Assembly: GCA_030278955.1 (NCBI GenBank)
Contig: JAOANR010000001.1
Location: 40,326,890 to 40,390,889 of the forward strand
Length of the DNA stretch: 64,000 bases
Reading direction: 5' to 3'
Source of the DNA: Hygrophila difformis
Taxonomy: Eukaryota > Streptophyta > Magnoliopsida > Lamiales > Acanthaceae
A model generated the notes under the pieces. It was given only the letters and a program-made list of their open reading frames with translations, was not told the DNA's origin and did no database searches. The position numbers and the translations under genes were made by a program. Shown here piece after piece: positions 1-10,729 of this stretch. How positions within the stretch are numbered: position 1 is the first letter of the stretch; each line of letters opens with the position of its first letter.

Positions 1-1020
1 AGTGGTGCCATCCGGTACGGAGCTTTTGAGACAGGCTCTGTCCCCGGAATGAGATCTATCGTGAATTCAAGATCTCTCTCAGGTGGCATGCCCGGAACGT
101 CTTCAGGGAACACGTCCGGGTATTCTCTTACCACTGGTATGCTATCAACCTTGTTCTCTTCCGCCTCAAGGTTGTGCACATAGCACGCATATAGGTCATA
201 CCCCTTACGCATCAAGTTACTTAGTTTAAGTGCACTAACGATTTTGTTACTTTTCTTAGGGGGCTGAAAGTAAAAGATCACTCTCTTTCCCCTACTTTTT
301 GACAAGGTGATCTTTTGCTTTTGGCATTCGATCACCGCTTTATACTGGGATAGCCAATCCATCCCCAGTATGATGTCAAAGTCTCTTAAGTTAAATTCTA
401 CCAAGTTCGCGAAGAATTCTACGTTCTTTATCACTATAGGAATTCCGTTATATCGTTTAGAGCAAGACACTACTTCTCCAGAAGGCAATTGAATTCCTAA
501 GCTAATTCTCTCGCACTTAGGTAGATCTAACTCAGGCACTATCCTTGATGCAATAATTGAGCAACTAGCTCCGGAATCAAATAAAATTCTAAGGGGTGTA
601 TTCAAAACGTGAAATGTACCTGCCATCACTTCTCCTTGCGCAGGCACGTCCGCTTGGTTTACCACATTGAGCCTCCCCACAGGGCGTCCCTGATTGCCCT
701 GCTGATTCGCATTCGGCTGCTGATTTTGTTGCTGGTTTTGATTCTGTGGGGGCGGAGGTCGTTGGTTCTGGTTCTGGTTTTGCGGCCTATTTTGAGGGGG
801 TCGGTACCCTTGGTTATTGCCGTTTCGCCCATTTTGGTTTTGAGGCTGTTCTTGCCCCGCGACTAAGTCGTCCCTCTTTGTTATGTTCTCGAGCCTAGTT
901 CGGCATTCCCGTCGAACGTGACCCATTCGACCGCATCGGTAACAGGCGCCTTGTTGCGGGCATCCCCTTGCCAGATGTGGTCGTCCACATCGCGGGCAAG
1001 GCGGGTACCGGATCTTCTTG
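1..1020 (-). CDS. NC zinc knuckles, aspartic protease and start of RT linker (partial)
   Basis: Open reading frame on the minus strand, running off the left edge. It begins, after a frameshift from gag near 1020, with two CCHC-type knuckles (CPRCGRPHLARGC, then CYRCGRMGHVRREC). A Q/N-rich linker follows (about 690-860). The protease has the active-site motif FDSGAS (complement of about 562-580) and a later ILGMDWLSQ motif. The left end reads into the conserved stretch before RT (DVFPEDVPGMPP, then EFTIDLIPGTEP). This is the capsid-binding nucleocapsid and polyprotein-cleaving part of a gypsy gag-pol. No stop is seen in this stretch. Confidence 0.85.
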
Positions 1021-1938
1021 ATTGAACCTCCTCCCAGTGTTGTTTTGTTGGGGCCTATTCGACCCTCTGCGCTGCTCGTTCCTTCCAGTGTTGTTCTCGT
1101 TTCGTGAATCTCGACTTCTCTTGTCTTGAGGACCCCTGCTGGACTCCCCACTCACCCTTCTTTTCAGCTGCTGCACGCGTGCTACCGCTACAGCGCGATC
1201 GTATACGGCTTGCAAATCGGGGTAGTGTACCCCCGCGATCACCTCGCGCACAGACAGGTTCAGTCCCATCTCGAACTTCTGTGCCTTTTCCGCATCAGTA
1301 GGCACTAGCCTTGGTGCGAACCTCACCAGCTCCTTAAAGCGGGTGTACTATTCTTGCACCGTTTGGCTTCCTTGCTTCAGTGACAGGAATTCCTCGTACA
1401 TGGCAGCTTTGGTACTCAAGGGATAGAATCGATCCCTGAGTAGTTCCATCATCTCCATCCACGAATAAGGCTCGTCATCTTCGGTCAGTTTGGCTTGCGT
1501 TGCTTGCCACCAGTCGTCAGCTTCGCCTCCCAAGTAGTACGAAGCGACATGTACCCTTTCTCCTTCCGGACATTTGACCGCTCCTAGCAGCTTGTCAAAA
1601 GTCCGGATCCATTCCTCCAGTTTAGCTGGATCCTCCTCACCAGCATAGTGGGGCGGCTGGTAGGGATTCACCATCGCTAGGTAGTTAGGGCGAGCTTGGG
1701 GCGGAGGTACCGCCGCAGCTTGACCCTGGTTGACTTGCGCGTTTCCGAGCGCAATCAACACTTCCTCTATCGTCCTAAGACGATCGCCCACATTGTTCGG
1801 TGCGGGGGCGTCCTGCGCACCTTGGGGTTGTTCCATTTCAGGTTGAATCGGTTCAGTGACGTTTGGTAGTGTCTCCGTAGGAGTTTCAGTGGTGGTTTGG
1901 GGAGCGGTTTGAGTCCTTCCTCTTCCTCTGGGTGCCAT
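1015..1938 (-). pseudogene. Retrotransposon gag (capsid), disrupted
   Basis: Gag of the left element. The ATG at 1938-1936 (MAPRGRGRTQ) is chosen because it starts a typical low-complexity P/Q/T N-terminus; a longer frame upstream has no family support. The retrotrans_gag core includes YAGEEDPAKLEEWI, YYLGGEADDWW and FLSLKQGSQTVQE. An in-frame TAG at 1350-1348 interrupts the protein just before YTRFKELVRFAPRL. The frame then continues to about 1020, where a one-base shift is needed to enter the zinc knuckles. One nonsense and one frameshift mean this copy cannot make a full Gag. Confidence 0.85.
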
Positions 1939-2204
1939 TCTGGTACAAATAGGATAGTTTAGGACTGATGAATTTAGCATATGGTCTAAGCAATTTCTAT
2001 GAATGTATATGTGTGTAGTAATCTAGCACGTGGTGCTTTGTTCGAGTTAAGAAGCATCGTCTGTTTTGGGGTTTCATTTTATTTTGTTTTGTTTTGTTTT
2101 GTTTTGATTTAAAAAAATAAATCGGCGTTTTATTTCCTCATAAGAAATTTTAGTACAAAAGTAGAAATATTTTTCTAGCGAAACAATGTCTAACAGTAGA
2201 ATCG

Positions 2205-2540
2205 CTAGTGCCTCATGACGTCTCTCGGCGGTGTAGCAGGATCTTCCTCCGGATCTTCCTCCTCCGAACTCGGCGGTAGTAGGTCGTCAAAGATAGTGTT
2301 TAAGTCTTGCCCGTGGGCATCGATGTATTCCTTTAGTATTAAGTTTTGTGTAGTGAGGGTTTGGACTTGGCGTTCGAGTTGGTTTATGCGGTGATGATCC
2401 GCCTCTCTCAAGTTGCCCATGTGATGTAAATTGGCCTCCAATTGAGCCATACGGTACTTCATCTGCTCTAGGGTCTGGTGGGAATCGAGATGAACACTCA
2501 TCATCCTGACCAACAACTGCATCATGTCTTGACTAGCCAT
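2205..2540 (-). CDS. Small coiled-coil ORF upstream of gag (111 aa)
   Basis: Intact ATG-to-stop ORF between the PBS and gag. Residues about 5-75 are rich in L, M, Q and H with heptad-like spacing (for example LEQMKYRMAQLEANLH and INQLERQVQTLTTQN), which predicts a coiled coil. The C-terminus is acidic (PPSSEEEDPEEDP). No catalytic motif or membrane segment is visible. I do not recognise a family. Its place in the leader, in sense with gag, fits an accessory protein of the element or a chance-conserved leader ORF; function unknown. Confidence 0.6.
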   Translation of the reverse strand: MASQDMMQLLVRMMSVHLDSHQTLEQMKYRMAQLEANLHHMGNLREADHHRINQLERQVQTLTTQNLILKEYIDAHGQDLNTIFDDLLPPSSEEEDPEEDPATPPRDVMRH

Positions 2541-2601
2541 CTAGCGCAAGCAAGAGATCTAAGTTAATATTCGCCAAGATTCTAGTTCAATTCGCCCAGA
2601 T

Positions 2602-2706
2602 TCTAAGTTCGAGTTTCCAAGATTCTAAGTTCAAGTTTCGCCAAGATGCTAAGTTCAAGTTTCGCAAAGATTCTAAGTTCAAGTTTCGCAAAGATTCTAA
2701 GTTCAT
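2602..2706. repeat. Tandem repeat, 24-bp unit, about 4.5 copies
   Basis: Successive units of the form ATTCTAAGTTCAAGTTTCGC plus AAAG; the first is 22 bp and slightly diverged, the last is cut short. The array lies in the untranslated leader between PBS and the small coiled-coil ORF. Because 24 is a multiple of 3 it also translates as an 8-residue repeat on the minus strand, but there is no sign of selection for a protein. Confidence 0.85.
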
Positions 2707-2814
2707 AGCAGAGATGCAACATGCATATGCAAATGATACTTCCCCCCAATAATAATTTAATGCACCATATATATTTTTCCCATGGGTTTTAAAATAAAAT
2801 TTCTCCATGGAAAT

Positions 2815-2958
2815 AAAAATTTAAAATTTAAAATAATAGTCAAAATATTAATAGTAGCTTAAAAATAATAATGGTTTAAAAATAATAGTTTAAAAATAAT
2901 AATGGTTTAAATGATAGTTTAAAAATAGTAATGGTTTAAAAATAATAGTTTAAAAATA
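2815..2958. repeat. AT-rich degenerate repeat in the leader
   Basis: Repeated TTTAAAAATAATAATGG / TTTAAAAATAATAG words with no coding content, next to the PBS. It probably arose by slippage in the leader. Confidence 0.6.
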
Positions 2959-2963
2959 GCCGG

Positions 2964-2975
2964 GCTCTGATACCA
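2964..2975 (-). other. Primer binding site, tRNA-iMet type
   Basis: The minus strand reads TGGTATCAGAGC, the plant initiator-Met tRNA 3'-end complement. It is three bases downstream of the LTR terminus (TTACA, then AGT). This fixes the orientation of the left element as minus. Confidence 0.95.
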
Positions 2976-2978
2976 ACT

Positions 2979-5579
2979 TGTAACACCCCGGTTTTTGGTA
3001 ACCCAGGTCGGGATGTCACCGCCACATCTCCCTAGTAAGACACGGTTTCTCCGAGCTTACCAAAGAGATGCAAGGCTAGGTATTGCAGTGTTTGAAACAT
3101 TTAAAGCATTCAAAATAGCCCAAACAATATAATTCAAAATTAATAATAGCATAGTGCAGCGGAAATATTTAGTTTAGTACAGTATCGCAGCGGAAAATAT
3201 AAAAAGGGCCGACATGGCCAAAACACGGGTTAAACAGGCCCGTTCATAATATAGTCTAAGTACGAAATTTAAAAGCAAAATAACAATCCCCAAAATCCCA
3301 TGCATGATTCGTGCTCATACAGGCTCATTCCACATATTCTGTAAAGAAAGGAATAAAAATGGTTTTGATCAGCAAAATTGCTGAGTAAGTTAACGCATGC
3401 ATGATCGTAGGGTTTAAAAGCCATAACTTTAATAATTTAACAAAAGCATGATAATAACATAATATTTGATTTCATATAATCCATATCATATAGCACAATC
3501 TATCTCAGGCTCTATTTAATAACACATATCACATGGTTTAATCATAAAAGCCATAATTTTAAATAAAGCATTTAAATAATTTAATTGGACAACAATATAA
3601 TTTAATCTAGTTTAATTTAATTTAGAATCCCCGTTACATTCCCGATTTGGTATTTCAAAGTTTCACGATAGCATCGCGATGTCAACAAGTTTAGCCGGTA
3701 GCCCGGCGGCCGCAGCCGTATCAGCCATACCCAGTACCACTCCGGAGCCTCGGGAAACCCATACGGATATTCACGAGAGTGTAGGCTCTAAGTTTCGCCG
3801 TTTTGGCAATATCACATTTCAAGTATAGCGCGCGGGGTCACCATCGTCCATTACGGCACGAAGTGAATCGTTAGGGGGCACCCTGCAGAGCACTCACCCC
3901 TAATTTTAATTTATCAAGTTTGTAAGGGGATTTAGTTTTTAAAATCTGCCTTCCAATGTATTAATTTAGAAATAATATCTCAATTCGTTTCAACCCTAAA
4001 GGTTAATTCCATGTTTCAACAAGATTTCAAGATTTCGTTCGGTAAATCACAGTTTACTCCAAAATTCGTCTAAAATCAGATTTAATTCCAAAAATTCCAA
4101 AATTTCATATCTGACTCGGAAACATCAAGATCTACAACTTTCGTGTTTTAACTTTTTCAATCCGAGATACCTAAGTAGGTCAAAATCGCCAATTTTCGCA
4201 TAACAAGAAATCTGTCCGAGTTTAACATGTCACAGTTCAAAGATTTCAAATTCTACCATATCAATTCAACTCCAAATTTATTGAAATTTGACAGGGATCA
4301 TCTTAAGACATTTATCTACAACTTTCATGTTCGGCCAAAGATCTAAAACAGCCTAGATCCTATCTCAAAAACGTGATCAAGATCATTTCTAAGTTCTGTC
4401 AAAGATTTCAAGATCTAGAATCAAACAGTTCGGTTTCAACGGGTTTTCACATATCAAATCAACTCCAAAAATTCTCAAATTTTTACAGTAGCTAGGTCTA
4501 AGTCTTAGGAACGTTTTTCGTCTTTTAAGTTTTTCCGTTTGAGTTCGTTTTAAAGGTCGGAAAAATTCAACAATTCTGTTGCGTCGGTAGGAAAACAAAA
4601 GTGGACAGATTTATGATTCTTGTCAAATCTTTTAGGTTTCGAATGTTTTAAAATCTCCCAAAACCATGTAAGGTTAACTTACAGTATCTATGAACGTCGG
4701 GAATGTCCAATTCGGAGGCGTGGCTTCCAGATCACCGTTTCTCCTCTCCGTTCGTCGGGTTCTACGATCTAGATTCGATACGGGGGTGTAGAAAGAAAAA
4801 GGAGATAATTAGGATTCGTTTTCGAATCGTTTATTGAATAAAGATTGGACCGAGACTTACCACGACTATGGATATCTGAAGAGAAACTCGTCCAACAGCG
4901 TTCGTCTTGGTTTCGTGCCTCCGACGACTCCGGATTTAGGGTTTCGAACGTATAGAATGTTTTAGGGTTTTGTAAACTTGTTCGGGGCTCCCAAGGGGCT
5001 TATTTATAGAATTCTTAATTCCTAGGGCGTCCACAACCGACCTAGAAGTCTGGAGTCGAGAGATGTTCAACCGAAAGTCGAAAAATCCGCGTTCGGGTGA
5101 GAAATTCACGCAACAAACAAATCTGTCATGTGGCGCGGTCGTGGCGCGGTTTTCCCCATTGGGCGCGCGGCCACCGCGCCGTCTTCGCCTGGACTTCGGT
5201 CCGGGCGGGTCGTGCGATCCGTCGTGCTTTTCCGCCTCTCTTTCGGGTTTCTATCCCTCTATGCTCCCGAATTCCGATTCCCGGGGTATATTCGGGTTCA
5301 TACTTTCTCTCTAATTTTATTCTTAGTCTAGTTGGATGTTTTGGACTCGAATACTCGAGTTCATTAGTGTCGGGTTTTGGTGTACCATTTATCCATCATT
5401 TTATTGAATTAAATTCCTTTAATTCCTTTTTAAGTAAAAATCTCATTTCTCATTTCCTTATCTTTATTTATTTCTTTTATTTGCTGGATTTGTTTATTTA
5501 TTTATAGTATTTATTTTATTTATTATTTATTTATTTAATTATTGTTTTATGTTATGTTGGAAAATTCTCGGGTATTACA
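2979..5579 (-). repeat. 5' LTR (2601 bp) of the left element
   Basis: The plus strand starts TGTAACACCCCGG and ends CTCGGGTATTACA, giving the short inverted termini TGTAA...TTACA. Its right edge abuts Tat-element sequence. The solo LTR at 12230-14886 is a second, diverged member of the family: starts, ends and long internal blocks match. Nothing coding is seen inside; short ORFs near 5063-5507 look like chance. Confidence 0.93.
5000..5009 (-). promoter_or_regulatory. LTR TATA box
   Basis: Minus strand CTATAAATAA, about 570 bp inside the LTR from its U3 end. The solo LTR has the matching TATA at 14321-14331. Placement is right for the element promoter. Confidence 0.6.
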
Positions 5580-6049
5580 ATCTTTCCCTGAGGACGTCCT
5601 TTAGTGATGAAATCATTGGCATTTTCCGTGGTTTGTGGTCAGATACTCAAGCATCGGTTGACAAAGTTCGCTCTACCGCAGCTCAGCTCCCTTCTGCACT
5701 GAATGCTTCCACGGTCTCAGATAACCCTGTTGTCGATCCTTATGTAGGGGATAATCCGAAAAATTCCGGTAATATTTAATTTGTTCTTTTGACCTTAATG
5801 ATATATGATGATTATGCCTTTCTTTTCTTTTGATTTCTCTTCTAAGATGCTCAGTCTGAACTTTTTCAAGACATTTCTGAACATCTTCTCTTGTCTCAAC
5901 CTGATGACCCTCCTGTCTCGGCCGAAGCTGAAGCTCGATCATTCCAAGAATTTCAATCGGTCTTTAACTCTGCTATTGCCCGCAATTCGGTCGTTGTCCT
6001 TCCCAGTGGTTTCGACGATAACATTGCTTACGACTTGAGTGGAGATTGA
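5580..6049 (+). pseudogene. Antisense gene of Tat element, C-terminal exons with intron
   Basis: Plus-strand coding sequence opposite to pol. Exon A (5580-5768) reads LSLRTSFSDEIIGIFRG onward. A 78-bp intron (5769 GT to 5846 AG, pyrimidine-rich 3' end) is followed by exon B (5847-6049), which is acidic (SQPDDPPVSAEAEARSFQEF) and ends at TGA 6047-6049. The phase is kept across the junction (G|AT). The upstream part was cut off by insertion of the left element. Some Tat elements (for example maize Grande) carry an antisense gene between integrase and the 3' LTR; position and direction fit that, but I cannot check homology. Truncated, hence pseudogene. Confidence 0.55.
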
Positions 6050-7170
6050 GATTTTTTGTTGTTATTATTCGAATGTAATTACGAATTATAGCCCTTTTGG
6101 ATTTTCCTTCTTTTCGGCTAGATTTTTTACGTATCCCTTGATGTACTTCTGACTCTTTCTTTTCCTTTGGCTGGTCCTTCTTGTATGCTTGATCGGCCTG
6201 TTATTAAGTGTTTGTCTTTTGTGGATCATTTCGTCTGTTTCTTTCCGTAATCTCCGGGATATCCTTTTTGATATAGTAATATTTTCTGCAGCTTTATTGA
6301 GATTCCTGAAACGTCTTATCTGTAATTAATGCTTTTCTCTTTACGTTTCCTTCCTTGCTATAAATGATACTCTTCCCGGTTTTCTCTATAAATGTCAGCA
6401 TCTCTTTCCTTTTCATTTCCCCATCTCGCAATGTTCTTCATAGATACCTTGATGTTTTTTATTTCTTCTCCCCTCTGGCCTCCTTGGCACGCTGACTCTT
6501 CATTTGATCCCTTATTTATGACCCGAAAACCCTTCTTTCATGCGGTACGAGTTCAGCTAATCCTTTTCTCGTCACCTTCATGTGGACGAGGATCTCTTGA
6601 TATTTTTCCTAACATAAGTTCCGACGGTCATATCCAGGCCTTGCCCTGTCTCTTAATACAGGTATGACCTGTCGTACCCTTACTAACATCGGTCCCAAAG
6701 TCCTTGGGCGGTCGAGTAATAACCGTACCTTTCTATGGGACCGTATTATTTCTTTTGCTCCGAAGGCCATACCCCTTGAATTTCATCCCTATTTTCCATG
6801 CTCAGAGGGGGAGCAGATACTTACTTTCTTTTCTTTTCCTTCCTGATCAGGGAGCTGGCTAGACTAGCACAGCCATCCTTGATTTCGCCGGCGGGAAGAA
6901 TTTGGCCTTGGGAATGAATGTTGGGTGTCCTCCGCTTCAGATCCCACTGGCTTCCATTTCTTCCCTGCCTTATTAGACTAGGACGTTTCCCTTGTATATT
7001 GTAATCTCGGGCTATCGACGCCGTTTTCGGCCGAAGTAGCTCCTCTTCGTAATGTTTGTCCATGCAATGAAATCTTTACTTTTCGCCTTATTTGATGTTT
7101 AATCCCATACTGATGGATAATATTTCTTCATGTACCTTGCATTTATTGGGTTTGACATTTGTTCACCATT
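6050..7170. other. Non-coding spacer between antisense gene and integrase
   Basis: T- and C-rich sequence between the convergent ends of the antisense gene and the integrase ORF. Short ORFs occur on both strands but none resembles a protein family. It most likely holds the 3' untranslated regions and terminators of both transcripts. Confidence 0.5.
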
Positions 7171-8264
7171 TTAGTCCACCAACATGTATGCTCCATTCGG
7201 TAATTTCGTCTGAACAATAAATGGTCCCTCCCAATTGGGGCTCCACTTACCTAATCGGCCATCCTTCTGTTTGGGTGGCCATATAACTTTCCAAACTAAA
7301 TCACCGACTTCAAATCGCTTAACACGAATTCGCTTATTGTACCAATCGGCCACAATATCTTTATTTTTCTGCAAATTTTCAAAGGCCTGCACCCGATCGG
7401 AGTTAACTTCCAATAATTCATCTTTCATCGCACAATCATATTGTTCGGCCGAAATTAAATCCGCTTGGCTTGTTCTTAAAGTCGGCACTGTTATTTCGGC
7501 TGGAAGTACTGCATCCATACCATAAGTCAGACGAAATGGTGTAAACCCCGTGGCTGAAGGCTTAGCATTTCGATAAGTCCACAATGCTTCGGATAACTTC
7601 TCATGCCACTTCCTTGGTTGCTCTTCGATCATTTTCTTTATAATTCCTATTAATTTCTTATTCGTGGCCTCTGCTTGCCCATTCCCTTGCGGGTAATACG
7701 GTGACGAATGCACAATCTTTATTACGTACTCTTCTGCAAAGGCCTTGACTTTCTCTCCCACAAATACAGTTCCTCTATCCGTTAGAATCGTCTGTGAAAT
7801 TCCGAATCTATAGATCAACAGTCTCTTAATAAACTCGATTACCTCTTCTTGCGAAATACTAACATATGCTTGAGCTTCGGCCCATTTCGTGAAATAATCC
7901 GTTGCCACTAGCACGAACTCATGTCTTTTCGATGAAGAGGGATGAATCTTTCCAATGATATCCATAGCCCATCCTCGGAATGGCCATGGCTTGATCATTA
8001 TATGTAATTCTTCGGCCGGTAACTTTTGAATCGGCCCATGCTTCTGACATTCGCGGCATCCTTTAGCATATTTCTCACAATCGACCCCCATATTCGGCCA
8101 ATAATACCCCAGCCGAATAATACTCCACTTCATCGATTTTCCTGCCCGATGTGCGCCGCATATTCCTTCATGAACTTATCTCATTACTCTTTTGGCATCT
8201 TCTTCTCCAACATATCTGAGTAATACTCCATCAATGGCTCGCTTGAAGAGTAACCCTCCTATCA
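7171..8264 (-). pseudogene. Tat integrase
   Basis: Integrase at the end of Tat pol. The zinc finger is split by an in-frame TAA (8178-8176): the His pair (VHEGICGAH) follows directly, and the Cys pair is CRECQKHG. The catalytic core shows WAMDIIGKI (first Asp), ILTDRGTVFVG (second Asp) and NGQAEATNK (Glu). The C-terminal part has GFTPFRLTYGMDAVLPAEI and ends PNGAYMLVD. It inserts element cDNA into the chromosome. The sequence upstream (IGGLLFKRAIDGVL) connects to the RNase H part through a frameshift near 8285. The core is otherwise open over about 320 residues. Confidence 0.92.
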
Positions 8265-9236
8265 CTATGAATCCATCGCCTTCCGCTTTTTGGCTGGGTT
8301 AGCTTCGGATGGATCCTCCAAGGTTTGTGCTATCTTCTTTATCCATTCGGCCTTTTCTGTTTCGGCCAAACGTATTTCCAAGTCTCTTGCTATCGGCATT
8401 AGCCGATATCTGGCTGCATGTTGAGCCAATTCGTTAGCTAATTCGTTCTTCTCCCTTGGGATGTATTCGATGTACACTTCGTCGAATTCTTCCAACAGAC
8501 TAATTGCTTCTTCGTACAGTTTGATTAATTGAGAACTTTTGACCGAAAAATCTCCTAATAGCTGCTGATTAACTATTTGCGAATCTCCTCTGATTATGAT
8601 AGCTCTTACTCCTTCTTCTATTAGTCGATGTAACCCCGAAATCAATGCTTTGCATTCAGCTTGGTTATTCGTATAGGAGTTCGGTAATTGCACGAAGTAC
8701 TTATATATCTTGCCCTCCGGCGAATGTAGAGTAAACCCTGCCCCAACTCCTGAGGCGGCTTTGGAACCATCAAACATCATCACCCATGGGCGTAGATACA
8801 CTATTCCTATTTCGTCTAGCTGTTTCGGCCGAAGTTGTTCTTCGATATCGTCCGCAATCGGTGATATCGCATGATCGGCCAGAAAATCGGCCACAATTGG
8901 TCCTTTCATAGCCTTGAGAGGTTGGTACTTTAAATCGTATGTGTTTAACCTCATAGCCCACTTAGCCATTCTTCGGCTACTTATCGGATCATTCATCAAG
9001 ATTTTAACTATATCAACCGAAGCTACTACTATCACTTGCCGTGGTTGAATATAGTATTCTAATTTCTGACATGCATGATAAAGACTTAAACACAATTTAT
9101 GAATCAGCGAGTACCTTAATTCGGCGTCCCTGAGGATTCGGCTTAGATAGTAAATCGCCCGATCTCTTCCTTCATCGTCTTCTTGGGCCAACAATGCTCC
9201 AATAGACTCTTCGGCCGCTGCTATATACAGCTTCAA
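8265..9236 (-). CDS. Tat RNase H plus archaeal-type second RNase H
   Basis: About 320 residues continuing RT after one nonsense codon (TGA, 9248-9246). Residues 1-120 are the retroelement RNase H (KLYIAAAEESIGALLAQ, AIYYLSRIL). Residues about 150-290 are a second, archaeal-type RNase H: MMFDGSKAASGVGAGF, NNQAECKALISGL, IIRGDSQIVNQQL and IPREKNELANELA supply the expected acidic residues (D, E, D). This dual RNase H defines the Tat clade; it removes tRNA and genomic RNA during reverse transcription. A one-base shift in an A run near 8285 separates it from integrase. Confidence 0.9.
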   Translation of the reverse strand: MKLYIAAAEESIGALLAQEDDEGRDRAIYYLSRILRDAELRYSLIHKLCLSLYHACQKLEYYIQPRQVIVVASVDIVKILMNDPISSRRMAKWAMRLNTYDLKYQPLKAMKGPIVADFLADHAISPIADDIEEQLRPKQLDEIGIVYLRPWVMMFDGSKAASGVGAGFTLHSPEGKIYKYFVQLPNSYTNNQAECKALISGLHRLIEEGVRAIIIRGDSQIVNQQLLGDFSVKSSQLIKLYEEAISLLEEFDEVYIEYIPREKNELANELAQHAARYRLMPIARDLEIRLAETEKAEWIKKIAQTLEDPSEANPAKKRKAMDS

Positions 9237-9245
9237 TGGTCGGCC

Positions 9246-10472
9246 TCAAATTGGAGGGACCAACACTGGCGGGTTTATCAAAGCTTGTTTCAATTGCTCA
9301 AAGGCCCTTTGTTGATCGACTCCCCATTTGAATTCCTCCTCTTTCTTCAGCCTTAGTAAATCGGTTAGTGGTTTCGACTTCCCGGCCGCATTTGCCAAGA
9401 ATCGCCTCAAGAAACTGATCTTCCCAATGAATTTTTGCAGACTCTTCTTATCATGTGGAGGCCTGGCTTCTTGGATTGCTCTAGTCTTATTTGCATCAAC
9501 TTCTATGCCTTTATTGTGTACCAAGAACCCAAGAAAATTCCCTGCTTGCACTCCAAAAGCACACTTGGCTGGATTCATTTTGACTCCATGTAGCCTCATT
9601 CTTGCGAATACCCTCCGCAAATCGTTCAAGTGGGTTTCCATATCTTTGGATCTGACCATGACATCGTCGATGTAGACTTCGATGCATTCTCCTATTAAAT
9701 CATGAAAGACATAGTTCATGGCCCTTTGATAAGTAGCTCCTGCATTCTTTAACCCGAGCGGCATCACTACCCATTCGTATATCCCTATAGCTCCAGGGTA
9801 TCGAAATGCAGTTTTATGCACATCTTCTTCGGCCATATAGATTTGGTTATATCCTGAGTATCCATCCATAAAGGACAGCATCCCCTGTTTTGCGGCCGAA
9901 TCAATTAACAAATCGACAATAGGCATCATATATTCATCTTTAGGAGTGGCTATATTAAGATTTCTGAAATCAATACAAACTCTTAATTTCCCATTCTTCT
10001 TCATTACAGGAACAATATTCGACAACCACTCTACATATTTAGCTGGCCTAACGAATCCGGCCGCTAACAACTTTTCTATTTCTTCCTTTTTTTTTGGGAC
10101 TATTTCGGGCGCTGCCCTCCTAGCCGGCTGTTTGTACGTCCTAAATCCTTCTTTGATTGGTAATCTGTGCTCAACAATCGATCGTTCCAATCCTGGCATC
10201 TCTGAATAGTCCCATACGAAACAATCCTTGAACTCAATTAATACTTCCTTGAATCGGCTTGTCATCTGCTGATCTAGATTTGCACTCAACGGGATCTCCC
10301 TCGGGTGCTCATCTGTACCAACATTAATCATTTTCAAGGGATCTTGGGCTTTGAAATCAGGTGTTCGTTTCGGGATAGCATCCATGAGTTCACTCCAACT
10401 TGCTTTCTCTTCTGAAGATCCGAGTTCGGCCGATTCGAACTCGATCATTTGTTTCGGTTGTCCGTTCATCAT
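9246..10472 (-). CDS. Tat reverse transcriptase
   Basis: RT domain, open over about 408 codons. Ordered motifs: FVWDYSEMPGL (pre-RT), [64 protein letters not shown] and the catalytic box YIDDVMVRS, then FLGFLVHNKGIEV and FIGKISFLRRF. It copies element RNA to cDNA in the cytoplasmic particle. The reading frame has no authentic ATG role; it is part of a polyprotein. The stop at 9248-9246 looks like a single CGA to TGA change, since the following codons continue the family sequence (GRPLKLYI). Confidence 0.95.
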   Translation of the reverse strand: MMNGQPKQMIEFESAELGSSEEKASWSELMDAIPKRTPDFKAQDPLKMINVGTDEHPREIPLSANLDQQMTSRFKEVLIEFKDCFVWDYSEMPGLERSIVEHRLPIKEGFRTYKQPARRAAPEIVPKKKEEIEKLLAAGFVRPAKYVEWLSNIVPVMKKNGKLRVCIDFRNLNIATPKDEYMMPIVDLLIDSAAKQGMLSFMDGYSGYNQIYMAEEDVHKTAFRYPGAIGIYEWVVMPLGLKNAGATYQRAMNYVFHDLIGECIEVYIDDVMVRSKDMETHLNDLRRVFARMRLHGVKMNPAKCAFGVQAGNFLGFLVHNKGIEVDANKTRAIQEARPPHDKKSLQKFIGKISFLRRFLANAAGKSKPLTDLLRLKKEEEFKWGVDQQRAFEQLKQALINPPVLVPPI

Positions 10473-10726
10473 TTACTTTGCTCATCAGTTGGCCGTTCGT
10501 CGGCCTGATATCTGACCTCGAACCCCATATCTGTCCAATCGCACTCCACGGCCTGCGGGTATCGCTCCCCTACCACTGCTAGGAATGGTTGTATGGGCTC
10601 TTCATATAACACCGCATCAATTCGGCTGGCTGAGCTGACTGGAAACGGAGGCTGATCACCATCTACTTCTTCGACTGTGCCATCCTTTTTCCAGAACCAC
10701 ACCTTCTGGTGTAGGATTGATGGCAA
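10469..10726 (-). pseudogene. Tat protease-RT linker (frame-shifted segment)
   Basis: The frame holds SILHQKVWFWKKDGTVEEV and FLAVVGERYPQ, the stretch that normally joins protease to RT in Tat elements. It is out of frame with both neighbours (protease ends at 10730, RT starts at about 10472), so at least two small indels affect this 260-bp segment. Confidence 0.7.
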
Positions 10727-10729
10727 ACA

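Larger units (their letters stand above)
1..5579 (-). mobile_element. Ty3/gypsy LTR retrotransposon, 5' part (Tekay/Del-like)
   Basis: Minus-strand element that leaves the window at base 1. Reading 5' to 3' on the minus strand it has an LTR (5579-2979), a tRNA-iMet PBS (2975-2964), a small ORF, gag, zinc knuckles, protease and the first residues before RT. It is inserted into the antisense gene of the Tat element; the bases just right of the LTR (ATCTT, 5580-5584) would be one TSD copy, the other lying outside the window. The lineage is inferred from the iMet PBS, the long LTR and the protease/RT linker style. The integrase and any chromodomain are not in view. Confidence 0.85.

Noticed and set aside
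2587..2808. 73-codon minus-strand ORF with an NLESLRNL repeat
   Set aside because: It is only the translation of the 24-bp tandem repeat in the leader.
5063..5507. Overlapping plus-strand ORFs in the left LTR
   Set aside because: They mirror GC-rich LTR sequence, a similar set appears in the solo LTR at 14386-14724 without conserved protein sequence, and no family motif is present.
9328..9675. Plus-strand ORF of 115 codons opposite Tat RT
   Set aside because: Shadow of the conserved RT frame on the other strand.
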